Source of the DNA: Roseateles_B flavus
GTDB lineage: Bacteria > Pseudomonadota > Gammaproteobacteria > Burkholderiales > Burkholderiaceae_C
Assembly: GCF_039872765.1 (NCBI RefSeq)
Contig: NZ_JBDPZC010000014.1
Span: forward strand, 1-64,000
Direction of reading: 5' to 3'
Length of the DNA stretch: 64,000 bases
In this document: in pieces, positions 16,460-25,085 of the stretch
Numbering within the stretch: position 1 is the first letter of the stretch
How the letters are laid out: each line of letters opens with the position of its first letter
Notes under the pieces: generated by a model
What the model saw: the letters and a program-made list of their open reading frames with translations, nothing else
Told to the model about the DNA's origin: nothing
Databases searched by the model: none
Position numbers and translations under genes: made by a program

Positions 16460-17302
16460 GTGTCCGACCGCCTTGCCATCCTGTTCCAGTACCTGCTGCC
16501 CAAGCAGGCCCTGACCTCCCTGGCCGGCCGGGCGGCCAACGCACGATGGGGGGGGCTGACCACCGCGGTGATCCGCCGCTTTATCCGGCGCTACGGCGTG
16601 AACATGGCCGAGGCCGCCAATCCGGACCCGGCGGCCTATCCGACCTTCAACGAGTTCTTCACCCGGGCCCTGCGTCCGGGGGCCCGACCGCTGGCGGTGG
16701 CGGACCTGCTCTGCCCGGTGGACGGCGCGATCAGCCAGTTCGGACGCATCGAGCGCGACCAGATCTTCCAGGCCAAGGGCCACCACTTCAGCACCACGGC
16801 CCTGGTGGGCGGCGACGCCGCCCTGGCCGCGCGCTACGAGGACGGCCACTTCGCCAACGTCTACCTGAGCCCCAAGGACTACCACCGCATCCACATGCCC
16901 TGCGCCGGCCGCCTGCTGCGCATGATCCATGTGCCGGGCGATCTGTTCTCGGTGAATCCGGTGACGGCTCGCGGCGTGCCCGGCCTCTTCGCCCGCAACG
17001 AGCGGGTGGTGTGCGAGTTCGAGCGCCCCGACGGCGAGCGCTTCGTGATGGTGCTGGTGGGGGCGACCATCGTCGGCTCCATGGCCACGGTCTGGCATGG
17101 CGTGGTCAATCCGCCCCGGCCCGGCCAGGTGCGCGAGTGGCGCTACGAAGACCAGCGCATCGAGCTGGCCCAGGGCGCCGAGATGGGCCGTTTCCTGCTG
17201 GGCTCCACGGTGGTGATGCTCTTCCCCAAGGGCCCGCTGAAGTTCAACCCCGCCTGGCTGCCGGCCGGCCCGGTGCGCCTGGGCGAGGTGATGGCCGACT
17301 GA
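16460..17302 (+). CDS. psd: Phosphatidylserine decarboxylase proenzyme
   Basis: 280 residues from GTG 16460 (VSDRLAILFQYLLPKQALTS, the usual Psd opening). The protein decarboxylates phosphatidylserine to phosphatidylethanolamine at the inner membrane. The self-cleavage motif LLGST is intact, with Ser249 giving the pyruvoyl group of the alpha chain. PTFNEFFTRALRPGARP, PVDGAISQFG, YLSPKDYHRIHMP and HVPGDLFSVNP are all present. The LGST form and length indicate the PSD-B prokaryotic type I class. Convergent with the aldo/keto reductase. Confidence 0.97.
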   Translation: MSDRLAILFQYLLPKQALTSLAGRAANARWGGLTTAVIRRFIRRYGVNMAEAANPDPAAYPTFNEFFTRALRPGARPLAVADLLCPVDGAISQFGRIERDQIFQAKGHHFSTTALVGGDAALAARYEDGHFANVYLSPKDYHRIHMPCAGRLLRMIHVPGDLFSVNPVTARGVPGLFARNERVVCEFERPDGERFVMVLVGATIVGSMATVWHGVVNPPRPGQVREWRYEDQRIELAQGAEMGRFLLGSTVVMLFPKGPLKFNPAWLPAGPVRLGEVMAD

Positions 17303-17305
17303 GGT

Positions 17306-18310
17306 TCAACGCTGCGGGGACTCGATGCCCACGTAGCCTTGCGGCGTGTAGCGGGCGCCCTGCACGGCCTCGGGCGCGAACAGGGCGTCGAGCCGGGCCA
17401 GCTGACCGGCGTCCAGCGTGCGGCGCGCGCCGTCCCAGTTGGCCTGCAGATGGGTCTCGCGGCGCATGCCGGGGATCACATGGGCATGGGGCTGGCGGCT
17501 CAGGATCCAGGCCAGAGCCAGCTGCGCCGGCTTCATCTGCCAGCCCTCGGCCAGGGTTGAAAACTCGGCCACCAGCGCACGGTTGTGAGCGCCTGCTTCG
17601 CCGCTGAAGCGCGGCAGCTGGCGGCGGAAGTCCTTCGCGTCCAGCTGCTCGGTGGGCGGCAACTCGGCGCTCAGCAAGGCCCGGCCCAGGGGGCTGTAGG
17701 CCACAAAGGCCACGCCCAGGGCCTGGCACAGGGGCAGCATTTCCGCTTCTGCGCCACGCTCCCACAGCGAGTATTCGTTCTGCAGTGCCGCCACCGGGTG
17801 CACGGCGTGGGCACGGCGCAGGGTGTCCGCCGAGACCTCGGACAGGCCGATGGCGGCAATCTTGCCGGCCGTCTTGAGGGCCACGAGGGACGCCATCAGC
17901 GCCTCGATGGGCACGGCCGGGTCGCGGCGGTGCACGTAGAACAGCGGCAGGCACTCCAGCCCCAGCCGGCGCAGGCTGGCTTCGCAGGCGCTCGTCACGT
18001 AGTCCGGCGAGTTGTCGATGTTGCGCTCGTAGGTGCCCGGTGTGCGGCGGATGCCGAACTTGGTGGCCACGCAGACGCCGGCTCGTTCGCCGGGTGCCAG
18101 GCCGGCCAGGAAGCGGCCCAGCAGGGTCTCGTTGTGGCCCGAGCCGTAGGTGTCGGCCGTGTCGAAGTGGCGCACGCCGCGGTCGTAGGCCGCGCGCAGG
18201 GTGTGCAGCGACTGCTCGTCGTCGCTGGGGCCGTAGAACTCGCTCATGCCCATGCAACCCAGGCCCATGGCGGGCAGCTGGAATCCGGCGAGGGGGCGAA
18301 GCCATGTCAT
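17306..18310 (-). CDS. Aldo/keto reductase
   Basis: 334 residues from ATG 18310, with AAGGA seven bases upstream. The NADPH-dependent (alpha/beta)8 barrel shows FDTADTYGSGHNE (Asp50, Tyr55), VATKFGI (Lys84) and FYVHRRDP (His127), the complete catalytic tetrad, and the YSPLGRALL segment typical of the AKR13-like subfamily. The substrate is probably a small aldehyde or ketone. It is divergent from the LysR gene; such pairs commonly have the regulator controlling the reductase. Confidence 0.93.
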   Translation of the reverse strand: MTWLRPLAGFQLPAMGLGCMGMSEFYGPSDDEQSLHTLRAAYDRGVRHFDTADTYGSGHNETLLGRFLAGLAPGERAGVCVATKFGIRRTPGTYERNIDNSPDYVTSACEASLRRLGLECLPLFYVHRRDPAVPIEALMASLVALKTAGKIAAIGLSEVSADTLRRAHAVHPVAALQNEYSLWERGAEAEMLPLCQALGVAFVAYSPLGRALLSAELPPTEQLDAKDFRRQLPRFSGEAGAHNRALVAEFSTLAEGWQMKPAQLALAWILSRQPHAHVIPGMRRETHLQANWDGARRTLDAGQLARLDALFAPEAVQGARYTPQGYVGIESPQR

Positions 18311-18370
18311 GGGGTGATCCTTTGCAGATGAGGTGTTGAAGAAGGAATGCCGGCATCTTCTCCACCAGCC

Positions 18371-18384
18371 ATTGTTCAGACAAT
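18371..18384. promoter_or_regulatory. Candidate LysR-type operator
   Basis: ATTGTTCAGACAAT is a perfect dyad with a 4-base centre (ATTGT/ACAAT), centred in the 121-base region between the divergent aldo/keto reductase and LysR genes. It satisfies the T-N11-A rule for LysR-family sites. A related AACAATCAGG lies at 18420, at the start of the regulator gene. Confidence 0.55.
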
Positions 18385-18431
18385 CCACGCAGTGCTTCAC
18401 GGCCTGTGCAGTCCTGATGAACAATCAGGCG

Positions 18432-19346
18432 ATGAACACCGCCACCCCGGACCTCGGCCAGATCCGCCTGCTGCTGGCCGTGGCCGATGCCCCGGGCTTT
18501 CGCCGGGCGGCCCTGCAGCTGGGACTCAGTCCCTCGGCCCTGAGCCAGGCCATCAAGCGCCTGGAGGCCCGGCTGGGCCAGCCCCTGCTCCTGCGCAGCA
18601 CCCGCAGCGTGCGGCTCACCGAGGCCGGTGAGCGCCTGTGCGCCGCCGCCCGCGAGGCCCTGGGCCGCCTGGACCAGGCCTGGCAAGACCTGACCCCCTC
18701 CGCCCTGGCCCCGGGCGGCCTGCAGGGCCGGCTGCGGCTCTCGGTGCCGCGCAGCGTGGCCCGGCTGATGATGGGGCCGTTGCTGGCCGCCTACTGCCGC
18801 CGCCATCCCGGGGTGCAGCTGGAGCTCAGCACCGACGATGCCCTGGTGGACATCGTGGCCGCCGGCTTCGACGCCGGCGTGCGCTTCAGCGAGCGCCTGC
18901 CCCAGGGCATGGTGGCCCTGCCCCTCAGCGCGCCGCAGCGTTTCGTGGTGGTGGGCCGCCCGGAGCTGATCGCCACGGCCCCGCCGCCCCGGCAGCCACA
19001 GGACCTGGCCCGCTGGCCCGGCATCCGCCAGCGCTTTGCCAGCGGCGCGCTGTTCGAATGGGAGTTCCGGCAGGGCCGCGAGACACGGCACTTCATGCCT
19101 CCCGGGCCCCTGACCGTTGACGACCAGGCCGTGGTGCTGGCGGCCGCGCTGGAGGGGGCGGGCCTGGCCTATGTCTACGAGCAGCTCGCCCGCGAGGCCC
19201 TGGCCCAGGGCCGTCTGCAATGCCTGCTGCCCGAGTGGTGCCCGCCCGGCACGGCGGTGGAGCTCTACTACCCGGGGCGGCGCCAGGCCAGCCCTGCCTT
19301 GCGTGCCCTGATCGAGCTGGTGCGCGAGACGGCACCGCGGTCCTGA
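18432..19346 (+). CDS. LysR-family transcriptional regulator
   Basis: 304 residues from ATG 18432 (ATG 18417 is five codons earlier). The HTH covers about 8-65: IRLLLAVADAPGFRRAALQL, SPSALSQAIKRLEARLGQPL, TRSVRLTEAGERL. The effector domain from ~92 reads GRLRLSVPRSVARLMMGPLLAAYCRRHP through DAGVRFSERLPQGMVALPL and is of the CrgA/AaeR-like type. The AWQDLT codons carry one copy of the dispersed CAAGACCTGACCCC repeat. It likely controls the divergent aldo/keto reductase. Confidence 0.92.
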   Translation: MNTATPDLGQIRLLLAVADAPGFRRAALQLGLSPSALSQAIKRLEARLGQPLLLRSTRSVRLTEAGERLCAAAREALGRLDQAWQDLTPSALAPGGLQGRLRLSVPRSVARLMMGPLLAAYCRRHPGVQLELSTDDALVDIVAAGFDAGVRFSERLPQGMVALPLSAPQRFVVVGRPELIATAPPPRQPQDLARWPGIRQRFASGALFEWEFRQGRETRHFMPPGPLTVDDQAVVLAAALEGAGLAYVYEQLAREALAQGRLQCLLPEWCPPGTAVELYYPGRRQASPALRALIELVRETAPRS

Positions 19347-19360
19347 GGAGGGCCGCGGCC

Positions 19361-21661
19361 TCAGTGCAGGGCCGGGCTGTGCCGCGGGCGGTCCTTGCCG
19401 CTGGACTGCAGCAGGGCCGTCGCGGCCGCGGGCTCCAGCGGCCGGCCCAGCAGATAGCCCTGCAGATGGGTGGCGCCCAGGCGCTCCAGGGCGTCGGCCT
19501 GCTCTTCGGTCTCCACCCCTTCGGCCACGATCTCCAGGTTCAGGCTGCGGCCCAGGGCGCAGGTGGCCTCGACGATGGCGGCGGCCTCGGGGCGCGGCAG
19601 GGGCTCGACCATGCTGCGGTCCAGCTTCAGCGTGCGGATGGGCAGCTTGCGCAGCATGGTCAGCGAGGACTGGCCGGTGCCGAAGTCGTCCATGGCGCAG
19701 GGCACGCCCGCCGCGCCGAGCTGCTCCAGCTGGCGCAGCACCTCGTCCAGCTGCGTCATGGCGGCCGTCTCGGTGATCTCGATCTCCAGCAGGCCGCGCG
19801 GCAGGCCGCTGCGGGCCAGCCGCTCCAGCAGCCGGTCCGCAAAGCGGGGCTGGGTGAACTGCACCGGCGAGACATTGATGGCCACAGGCAAGACCTGACC
19901 CTGCTCGTGCCAGCTTTGCAGCTGCAGCAAAGCCATGTCGATGATCAGCTCGCCCAGAGGCAGGATCTGGCCGGTGCGCTCGGCCGCGGGGATGAAGTCC
20001 GCGGGGCTGATGCGCTGGCCGTCCGGCCGCTGCCATCGCACCAGGGCCTCGAAGCCGCTGAGCCGCCGGCTGCCGCAGCGGAACTTGGGCTGGTAGACCA
20101 GCTGGAACTCGCGGGCGCGCAGGGCCTTGTCCAGCAGCTGCTCGGCCTGCAGCATGGAGCTGGCGCGGCGGTCCAGGGCCGGATCGAAGAGGGCGTGGGC
20201 GCTGCCGGGGATCTGCTTGGCGCGGTGCATGGCGGACTCGGCCGCGCGCAGCAGGGTTGCGGCATCGCTGCCATCGCGCGGCGACAGGGCCAGGCCCACC
20301 GACAGATGCACGGTCAGCTCCTGCTCGTCCAGCCTGAGCGGCTGGCGCGTGGCCTCCAGCAGGCGCCGGGCCAGGGCCTCGGCCTCCGAGGGCTGCTCCA
20401 GGCCCTCGACCAGCACCAGGAACTGGTCCTCGCCCAGGCGGCTGACGCTGGAGGGCAGCGCGCACTGCCGCATGTGCTCCAGCAGGCGCTGACCCAGGGC
20501 GTGCAGCAGGCGGTCGCCGAACTCGGGGCCCAGGGTCTCGTTGATCAGCTGGAAGCGGTCGACATCGGCCGACACCAGCAGCAGGGGCGTGCCCGCCGCG
20601 GTCAGCCGGCCCAGGGCCTCGACGGCGTGGTTGCGGTTGGGCAGGCCGGTCAGCTCGTCGAAGTGGGCCTGGCGGCGCAGGGCTTCCAGGGCCTCGTGGC
20701 GCGCGGTCTCGTCCAGCATCACGATCAGCTCGGCCGGGGCGCCGTCCCAGACCAGCTGGCTGGAGAGTCCGCGCAGGTAGAGCGGGCGCCCGTCCTGGCT
20801 GAGGCGCGGACCTTCCCACTCGATGCGGGCTTCGGGGTCGGCCAGCACGCGGGCATGCCTGGCCTGCGAGGACTGGGCCTCCCCGGGCAGGACCAGCTCC
20901 TGCAGCACGTCGCTCTGGCGGGCCTGCGCCAGGCCGGGGAAGCCGAACATCTGCAGCGCGGCCGGGTTGGCGTAAAGCAGCCGGTGCTCGCGCATCACCG
21001 CCAGGCCCTGCAGCGAATGCTCGGCCAGGCGCGAGAAGCGCAGGGCCTGGTCGCGGGCTTCCTTCTGCGCGCCCGCCGCGGCGACGATGATCAGCGTCAG
21101 GCTCAGCAGGGTCTGGACGATCAGGCCGCTGGCATGGGTGACGGCGGACTGGCTCAGCGGATGCAGCAGCGGCCCGCTGGCATGCACGGCGGCCGAGGCC
21201 ACGAAGAGCAGGGTCATGACGCGCTCGGCGGGGCGCGGCGTCCAGCCTATCCAGGCCGCGCAGCGCAGATTGCCCAGGCACAGCACGGTGGCGGCGAAGG
21301 CCACGGCCCAGGGCTTGTGCTGCTGCGCGAGGACGGCGATGCCCACGCTCATCACCAGCAGCAGCCCGGCCCAGAAGCGGCCGGACCAGGGGCGTCGGCG
21401 GTACAGCGCGCTACCCTTCATCAGCTGGTACAGCGAGGTCATCACAGCGGCCGCGGCCAGCCCGGCCAGCAGGTCCAGTGAAGGTCCGGGGCTCACCACC
21501 GGCGCCATGCCCACGCCCAGCGCCAGGCCCATGCCCAGCAGCACCGCGCTACGACCCCACAGCAGCACATGCTCGTGGCGCGGGTTGAGGCGCCACAGGG
21601 CGATCAGGGTGACGCCCAGCATCAGCTCCAGGAACGAACTCAGCAGCACCAGCAGATTCAT
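19361..21661 (-). CDS. Membrane-bound PAS-GGDEF(degenerate)-EAL cyclic-di-GMP phosphodiesterase
   Basis: 766 residues from ATG 21661. Six to seven membrane helices occupy ~1-205, followed by a PAS domain (~220-335), GGDEF (~345-505) and EAL (~515-760). The diguanylate-cyclase site is replaced by RLGEDQF near 407, so synthesis is unlikely. The EAL domain is complete: FEALVRW, INVSPVQF, ITETAAM, DDFGTGQSSL, EGVET. The protein should hydrolyse cyclic di-GMP, with the GGDEF part possibly sensing GTP (known for such proteins). The membrane part is MASE-like and may sense a ligand. Convergent with the LysR gene. Confidence 0.9.
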   Translation of the reverse strand: MNLLVLLSSFLELMLGVTLIALWRLNPRHEHVLLWGRSAVLLGMGLALGVGMAPVVSPGPSLDLLAGLAAAAVMTSLYQLMKGSALYRRRPWSGRFWAGLLLVMSVGIAVLAQQHKPWAVAFAATVLCLGNLRCAAWIGWTPRPAERVMTLLFVASAAVHASGPLLHPLSQSAVTHASGLIVQTLLSLTLIIVAAAGAQKEARDQALRFSRLAEHSLQGLAVMREHRLLYANPAALQMFGFPGLAQARQSDVLQELVLPGEAQSSQARHARVLADPEARIEWEGPRLSQDGRPLYLRGLSSQLVWDGAPAELIVMLDETARHEALEALRRQAHFDELTGLPNRNHAVEALGRLTAAGTPLLLVSADVDRFQLINETLGPEFGDRLLHALGQRLLEHMRQCALPSSVSRLGEDQFLVLVEGLEQPSEAEALARRLLEATRQPLRLDEQELTVHLSVGLALSPRDGSDAATLLRAAESAMHRAKQIPGSAHALFDPALDRRASSMLQAEQLLDKALRAREFQLVYQPKFRCGSRRLSGFEALVRWQRPDGQRISPADFIPAAERTGQILPLGELIIDMALLQLQSWHEQGQVLPVAINVSPVQFTQPRFADRLLERLARSGLPRGLLEIEITETAAMTQLDEVLRQLEQLGAAGVPCAMDDFGTGQSSLTMLRKLPIRTLKLDRSMVEPLPRPEAAAIVEATCALGRSLNLEIVAEGVETEEQADALERLGATHLQGYLLGRPLEPAAATALLQSSGKDRPRHSPALH

Positions 21662-21873
21662 TGGCGCGGGCTCCCTGTGCCCCGGGGCGGCCGAGGCGGT
21701 TCTGTCGGATGCTACCGTTTGCAACGACGCCTGAACCCCATGGTTGAGGGAACTGTTGCGGCAGGGTGCCAAGTACGGGGGAACCGGGCGCTGGCCTTGT
21801 CGCGGCAAGCGGTGACAATAGCGCCCTCCCGGGCCTTTTTCCGCGCCCCGCCTGACAGCAACAGCCGCCCACC

Positions 21874-23178
21874 ATGACCCAGCGCGTCCTCACCGGCATC
21901 ACCACCACCGGCACCCTGCACCTCGGCAACTACGTCGGGGCGGTGCGCCCGGCCATCGCGGCCAGCCGCGAGCCCGGCGCCGAGAGCTTCTTCTTCATGG
22001 CCGACTACCACGCGCTGATCAAGTGCGACGAGCCGGACCGCATCGAGCGTTCGCGCCTGCAGATCGCCGCCACCTGGCTGGCCGCCGGGCTGGACACCCA
22101 GCGCGTGGTGTTCTACCGCCAGAGCGACGTCCCCGAGATCCCCGAGCTGACTTGGCTGCTGACCTGCGTGACCTCCAAGGGCCAGATGAACCGCGCCCAT
22201 GCCTACAAGGCCTCGGTGGACGCCAACGTGGCCGCCGGCGAGGACCCGGACGCGGGCGTCACCATGGGCCTCTACAGCTACCCCATCCTGATGGCGGCGG
22301 ACATCCTCATGTTCAACGCCCACCGCGTGCCCGTGGGCAAGGACCAGGTCCAGCACATCGAGATGGCGCGCGACGTTGCCCAGCGCTTCAACCACCTCTT
22401 CGGCAAGGGCCAGGACTTCTTCGTGCTGCCCGAGGCCCAGGTCGACGCCGAGATGGAACTGCTGCCGGGCCTGGACGGCCGCAAGATGAGCAAGAGCTAC
22501 GACAACGTCGTGCCGCTCTTCGAAGGCGGCGCCAAGGGCCTGAAGGAGGCCATCGCCCGCATCGTCACCGACTCCCGCCTGCCCGGCGAGCCCAAGGAGC
22601 CCGAGGGCACGGCCCTGGTCCAGCTCTTCGACGCCTTCGCCACGCCCGAGCAGCGCGCCGCCTTCCGTGCCGAGCTGCGCGCCGGCCTGGGCTGGGGCGA
22701 GGCCAAGCAGCGCCTCTTCGCCCAGATCGACGCCGAGATCGGCCCCATGCGCGAGCGCTATGAGCAGCTGATGGCCAATCCCGAGCGCATCGAGCAGATC
22801 CTGCAGGAGGGGGCCGCCAAGGCCCGCGCCATCGCCGCCCCGCTGCTGGCCCGCCTGCGCGAGGCCGTGGGCCTGCGCCGCTTCCAGCCCCTGCAGGCCA
22901 GCACGGCGCCCGTGGCCAAGGTCAAGTCGGCCCTGCCGGTCTTCAAGCAGTACCGCGAGGCCGACGGCCAGTTCTACTTCAAGCTCAACGCGGCCGACGG
23001 CCAGCTGCTGCTGCAGAGCCAGGGCTTCGCCCAGGGCAAGGATGCCGGCCAGTGGGTGGCCCGCCTCAAGCGCGAGGGCGCCGCGGCACTGGCCGAGGCC
23101 CCGGTGCAGCGCGGCGAGGTCGACGACGCCCTGCTGCAGGAAGCCCTGGCCGCCCTGCAGGCCGCCGACAGCGCCTGA
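21874..23178 (+). CDS. trpS: Tryptophanyl-tRNA synthetase
   Basis: 434 residues, longer than the ~335 of E. coli TrpS but close to the extended form seen in related betaproteobacteria (known to me in general terms). Class I signatures are present: TGTLHLGN at 13-19 (HIGH-like) and KMSKS in DGRKMSKSYDNV near 206. VGKDQVQHIEMARDVAQRFN matches the tRNA/ATP-binding region. The extra C-terminal ~90 residues (VGLRRFQPLQAS ... VFKQYREADGQFYFKLNAADG) form an appended domain. Confidence 0.95.
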   Translation: MTQRVLTGITTTGTLHLGNYVGAVRPAIAASREPGAESFFFMADYHALIKCDEPDRIERSRLQIAATWLAAGLDTQRVVFYRQSDVPEIPELTWLLTCVTSKGQMNRAHAYKASVDANVAAGEDPDAGVTMGLYSYPILMAADILMFNAHRVPVGKDQVQHIEMARDVAQRFNHLFGKGQDFFVLPEAQVDAEMELLPGLDGRKMSKSYDNVVPLFEGGAKGLKEAIARIVTDSRLPGEPKEPEGTALVQLFDAFATPEQRAAFRAELRAGLGWGEAKQRLFAQIDAEIGPMRERYEQLMANPERIEQILQEGAAKARAIAAPLLARLREAVGLRRFQPLQASTAPVAKVKSALPVFKQYREADGQFYFKLNAADGQLLLQSQGFAQGKDAGQWVARLKREGAAALAEAPVQRGEVDDALLQEALAALQAADSA

Positions 23179-23393
23179 CCGGCCCTCCCCTGCCCATCCG
23201 GGCAGGCGTGCCGCGCGGTGCGGCTGTTGTGGCTGCTTTGCCGCACGATGTGTGTGCACCGGGCAGCACAAGCCTGCAGTTTCGAGCGGTGCGTCCAGAA
23301 CAAGTGCGAGCAAACCCGCTAGGCTGTTCGGGGGCGGGTAGCTAGTCTTTGCTATCGAGCTCGACAAGTCGATCAATAGCAGGAGACAAACCC

Positions 23394-25082
23394 ATGAGCG
23401 CCATTGCCCCCGACACCCTGGCCCTTCAGTGCCTCTACCGCTGGGAGCGCGAAGCCGCGTCCCGTGTGGCGCTGACCCAACCCATGGGCGGCGGCGAGCT
23501 GAAGGATTTCACCTGGGCCGAAGTGGCCGACCAGGTCCGCCGCATGGCCGCCCACCTGAAGTCCCAGGGCTGGCCCGAGGGCTCCAAGGTCGCCATCCTG
23601 TCCAAGAACTGCGCCTGGTGGCTGATGAGCGACCTGGCGATCTGGATGGCCGGCTACGTCTCCGTGCCCCTGTACCCGACGCTGGCGGCCGAGACCGTGC
23701 AGCAGATCCTCACCCACAGCGAGGCCCGCGCCTGCTTCATCGGCAAGCTGGACGGCTGGGAAGGCATGAAGCCCGGCGTGCCGGCCGGCCTGCCCTGCAT
23801 CAGCTATGCCCTGTCGCCCGATGACGCCCGCAAGAGCTACGAGGGCTGGGACGCCATCGTGGCGCGCACCGCGCCGCTGCAGGGTCAGGTCTTGCGCGAT
23901 GCCAAGGAGCTCGCGACCCTCATCTACACCTCCGGCACCACGGGTCATCCCAAGGGCGTGATGCACAGCTTCGGCAACTTCGCCTGGGCGCTGACGGCGG
24001 CGCTGGGCCGTTTCCCGATGTCGGCCTCCGACCGCCTGCTGTCCTACCTCCCCCTGGCCCACGTGGTGGAGCGGGTGCTGGTGGAGCACGGCTGGTTGCG
24101 CACGGGCATGCATGTCTTCTTCGCTGAATCGCTGGACACCTTCAATGCCGACGTCTGCCGCGCGCGGCCGACCATCTTCTTCTCCGTGCCCCGCCTGTGG
24201 GTGAAGTTCCAGCAGGGCGTGCTGGCCAAGATGCCCGAGCAGAAACTGGAACGCCTGCTGCGCCTGCCCCTGATCGGCGGCCTGGTGCGCAAGAAGCTGA
24301 GGAAGGCGCTGGGCCTGGACCAGTGCCGCATCGCCGCCGGCGGCGCCGCCCCCATGCCGGTGGCCCTGCTGAACTGGTTCCGCCACATCGGCCTGCCGGT
24401 CAACGAGGGTTATGGCATGACCGAGAACCTCGCGATCAGCAACATCACCAAGCCCGGCGTGGACATGACGGGCACCGTGGGCCCCGCCTATGACGGCGTG
24501 CAGCTGCGCATCGACCCGGCCAATGGCGAGCTGCTGATGCGCAGCCCCGCCGTCATGCTGGGCTACTACAAGGAACCCGCCATGACGGCCGAGGTGCTGG
24601 ACCAGGAAGGCTGGCTGCACACGGGCGACAAGGCCAGCATCGATGCCCAGGGCCTGGTGCGCATCACCGGCCGGGTGAAGGACCTGTTCAAGACGAGCAA
24701 GGGCAAGTACGTGGCCCCGGCCCCCATCGAGGACCGCCTGACCATGCACCATGCCGTCGAGGCCTGCGCCGTCACCGGGGCCAACCTGGGCCAGCCGGTG
24801 GGCATCGTGATGCTCTCGCCGGATGCCGCCCAGCGCACCGGCACCGAGGCCGACCGCCAGCAGCTGATGGCCCAGCTGACCCAGCACCTGGACGACATCA
24901 ACGCCCGCCTGGACCCGCACGAGCAGCTGGACTGCCTCATCCTGGTGAAGACGCCCTGGACGGTCGACAACGGCTTCATCACGCCGACCTTCAAGGTCCG
25001 CCGCAACCGCATCGACGAAGTCTTCGGCCCCAAGCTGGAAGCCTGGGTGGAAGAGCGCCGCAAGATCATCTTCGGCGACTGA
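23394..25082 (+). CDS. AMP-binding long-chain acyl-CoA synthetase
   Basis: 562 residues from ATG 23394, preceded by AGGAG eight bases upstream. ANL superfamily. Motifs: YTSGTTGHPKGV (P-loop), YGMTENLAISN, LHTGDKASIDAQG and GRVKDLFKTSKGKYVAP. The GK(Y/F)VAP ending and overall layout match long-chain fatty acid-CoA ligases, which link fatty acids to CoA via an acyl-AMP. The leader at 23348-23383 contains a nested inverted repeat (TGCTAT...ATAGCA around CGAC/GTCG). Substrate chain length cannot be settled. Convergent with the acyltransferase. Confidence 0.92.
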   Translation: MSAIAPDTLALQCLYRWEREAASRVALTQPMGGGELKDFTWAEVADQVRRMAAHLKSQGWPEGSKVAILSKNCAWWLMSDLAIWMAGYVSVPLYPTLAAETVQQILTHSEARACFIGKLDGWEGMKPGVPAGLPCISYALSPDDARKSYEGWDAIVARTAPLQGQVLRDAKELATLIYTSGTTGHPKGVMHSFGNFAWALTAALGRFPMSASDRLLSYLPLAHVVERVLVEHGWLRTGMHVFFAESLDTFNADVCRARPTIFFSVPRLWVKFQQGVLAKMPEQKLERLLRLPLIGGLVRKKLRKALGLDQCRIAAGGAAPMPVALLNWFRHIGLPVNEGYGMTENLAISNITKPGVDMTGTVGPAYDGVQLRIDPANGELLMRSPAVMLGYYKEPAMTAEVLDQEGWLHTGDKASIDAQGLVRITGRVKDLFKTSKGKYVAPAPIEDRLTMHHAVEACAVTGANLGQPVGIVMLSPDAAQRTGTEADRQQLMAQLTQHLDDINARLDPHEQLDCLILVKTPWTVDNGFITPTFKVRRNRIDEVFGPKLEAWVEERRKIIFGD

Positions 25083-25085
25083 AGC

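Noticed and set aside
14039..17302. Very long plus-strand open frame opposite the desulfurase fusion
   Set aside because: Composition (Gln/Gly/Ala/His strings) is that of an antisense frame in high-GC DNA; only its 3' end, from 16460, is the real psd gene.
17244..21281. Long minus-strand open frame across psd, the reductase, LysR and EAL genes
   Set aside because: It crosses four well-supported genes in other frames and shows Pro/Arg/Gly-rich, motif-free translation.
23348..23383. Nested inverted repeat in the acyl-CoA synthetase leader
   Set aside because: TGCTAT/ATAGCA with inner CGAC/GTCG is short and interrupted; could be a regulator site but I have no supporting context, so it is only mentioned in the gene entry.
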